A stretch of DNA of 6,277 nt, from positions 1 to 6,277 of the forward strand of contig CAZIWJ010000214.1 in the NCBI GenBank assembly GCA_964542855.1. The letters run 5' to 3'. Positions 6,245 to 6,277 of this stretch are shown here, one piece after another. The first letter of the stretch is position 1. The number at the start of each line of letters is the position of its first letter. The notes under the pieces are model-generated. The model saw nothing but the letters and a program-made list of their open reading frames with translations, ran no database searches and was not told the DNA's origin. The position numbers and the translations under genes were made by a program. The DNA comes from CAZIWJ01 sp964542855 (GTDB lineage: Bacteria; Bacteroidota; Bacteroidia; Cytophagales; Cyclobacteriaceae).

Positions 6245-6277
6245 GAATGTTCGCTTTTTTATCAGATACAGCTTACT

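Larger units (their letters stand above)
6104..6277. other. Gene-free tail downstream of ppsA with inverted repeats
   Basis: No convincing gene lies in these 174 bases. An ATG at 6241 opens a frame (M-R-M-F-A-F-L-S-D-T-A-Y) that is still open at the window edge after 12 codons. It could be the start of the next gene, but 12 codons cannot support a call. The stretch does hold the GGTTCA half-site series and the A/T-rich inverted repeat described separately. No T-run follows the hairpins closely; the nearest is six T at 6255-6260. Confidence 0.6.

Noticed and set aside
6241..6277. Possible start of a further plus-strand gene
   Set aside because: Only 12 codons are visible, with no family signal. 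It is mentioned in the tail description but not called as a CDS.
1..6277. Mobile elements, CRISPR arrays, tRNA/rRNA genes, toxin-antitoxin or defence systems
   Set aside because: No transposase, integrase, regularly spaced repeat array, RNA-gene motif or toxin-like small gene pair was seen on either strand. All large frames are housekeeping genes or one DUF lipoprotein.

Overview
The window looks like ordinary chromosomal DNA from a member of the Bacteroidota, most likely a Cytophagales-type bacterium. Three observations support this. Starts lack Shine-Dalgarno sequences and have A/T-rich leaders. Two sites match the Bacteroidota -7 promoter element TAnnTTTG upstream of genes. The one lipoprotein has an acidic tract directly after its lipobox cysteine, which resembles the surface-export signal of this phylum. 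The taxonomic call is inference; there is no rRNA or other marker gene here.

Layout. Bases 1-570 (minus strand) hold the N-terminal 190 residues of a 2-oxo acid dehydrogenase E2 acyltransferase: lipoyl domain, acidic linker and E3/E1-binding domain. The catalytic domain lies beyond the left edge. Upstream of it on the same strand is a complete cinA (667-1932), with a 96-base gap containing a candidate promoter and a small hairpin. A 59-base divergent spacer (1933-1991) separates cinA from a plus-strand DUF4197 lipoprotein gene (1992-2777). After a 107-base gap come two tightly spaced plus-strand genes: a classical short-chain dehydrogenase/reductase (2885-3655) and, 9 bases later, a full-length phosphoenolpyruvate synthase, ppsA (3665-6103). 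The last 174 bases hold no supportable gene. They do contain three evenly spaced, alternately oriented GGTTCA half-sites followed by another inverted repeat, just before the right edge.

How the genes relate. E2 (oxidation of pyruvate or branched-chain 2-oxo acids), PpsA (pyruvate to PEP) and an NAD-type SDR all touch pyruvate, acyl-CoA or NAD(H) metabolism. CinA salvages pyridine nucleotides by deamidating NMN. These are housekeeping functions, and a dedicated joint pathway is not shown. I see no mobile element, CRISPR array, tRNA, rRNA, phage gene or defence system. The least explained items are the DUF4197 lipoprotein, whose function is unknown, the SDR-ppsA pairing, and the inverted-repeat structures at 2742-2787 and 6199-6244.
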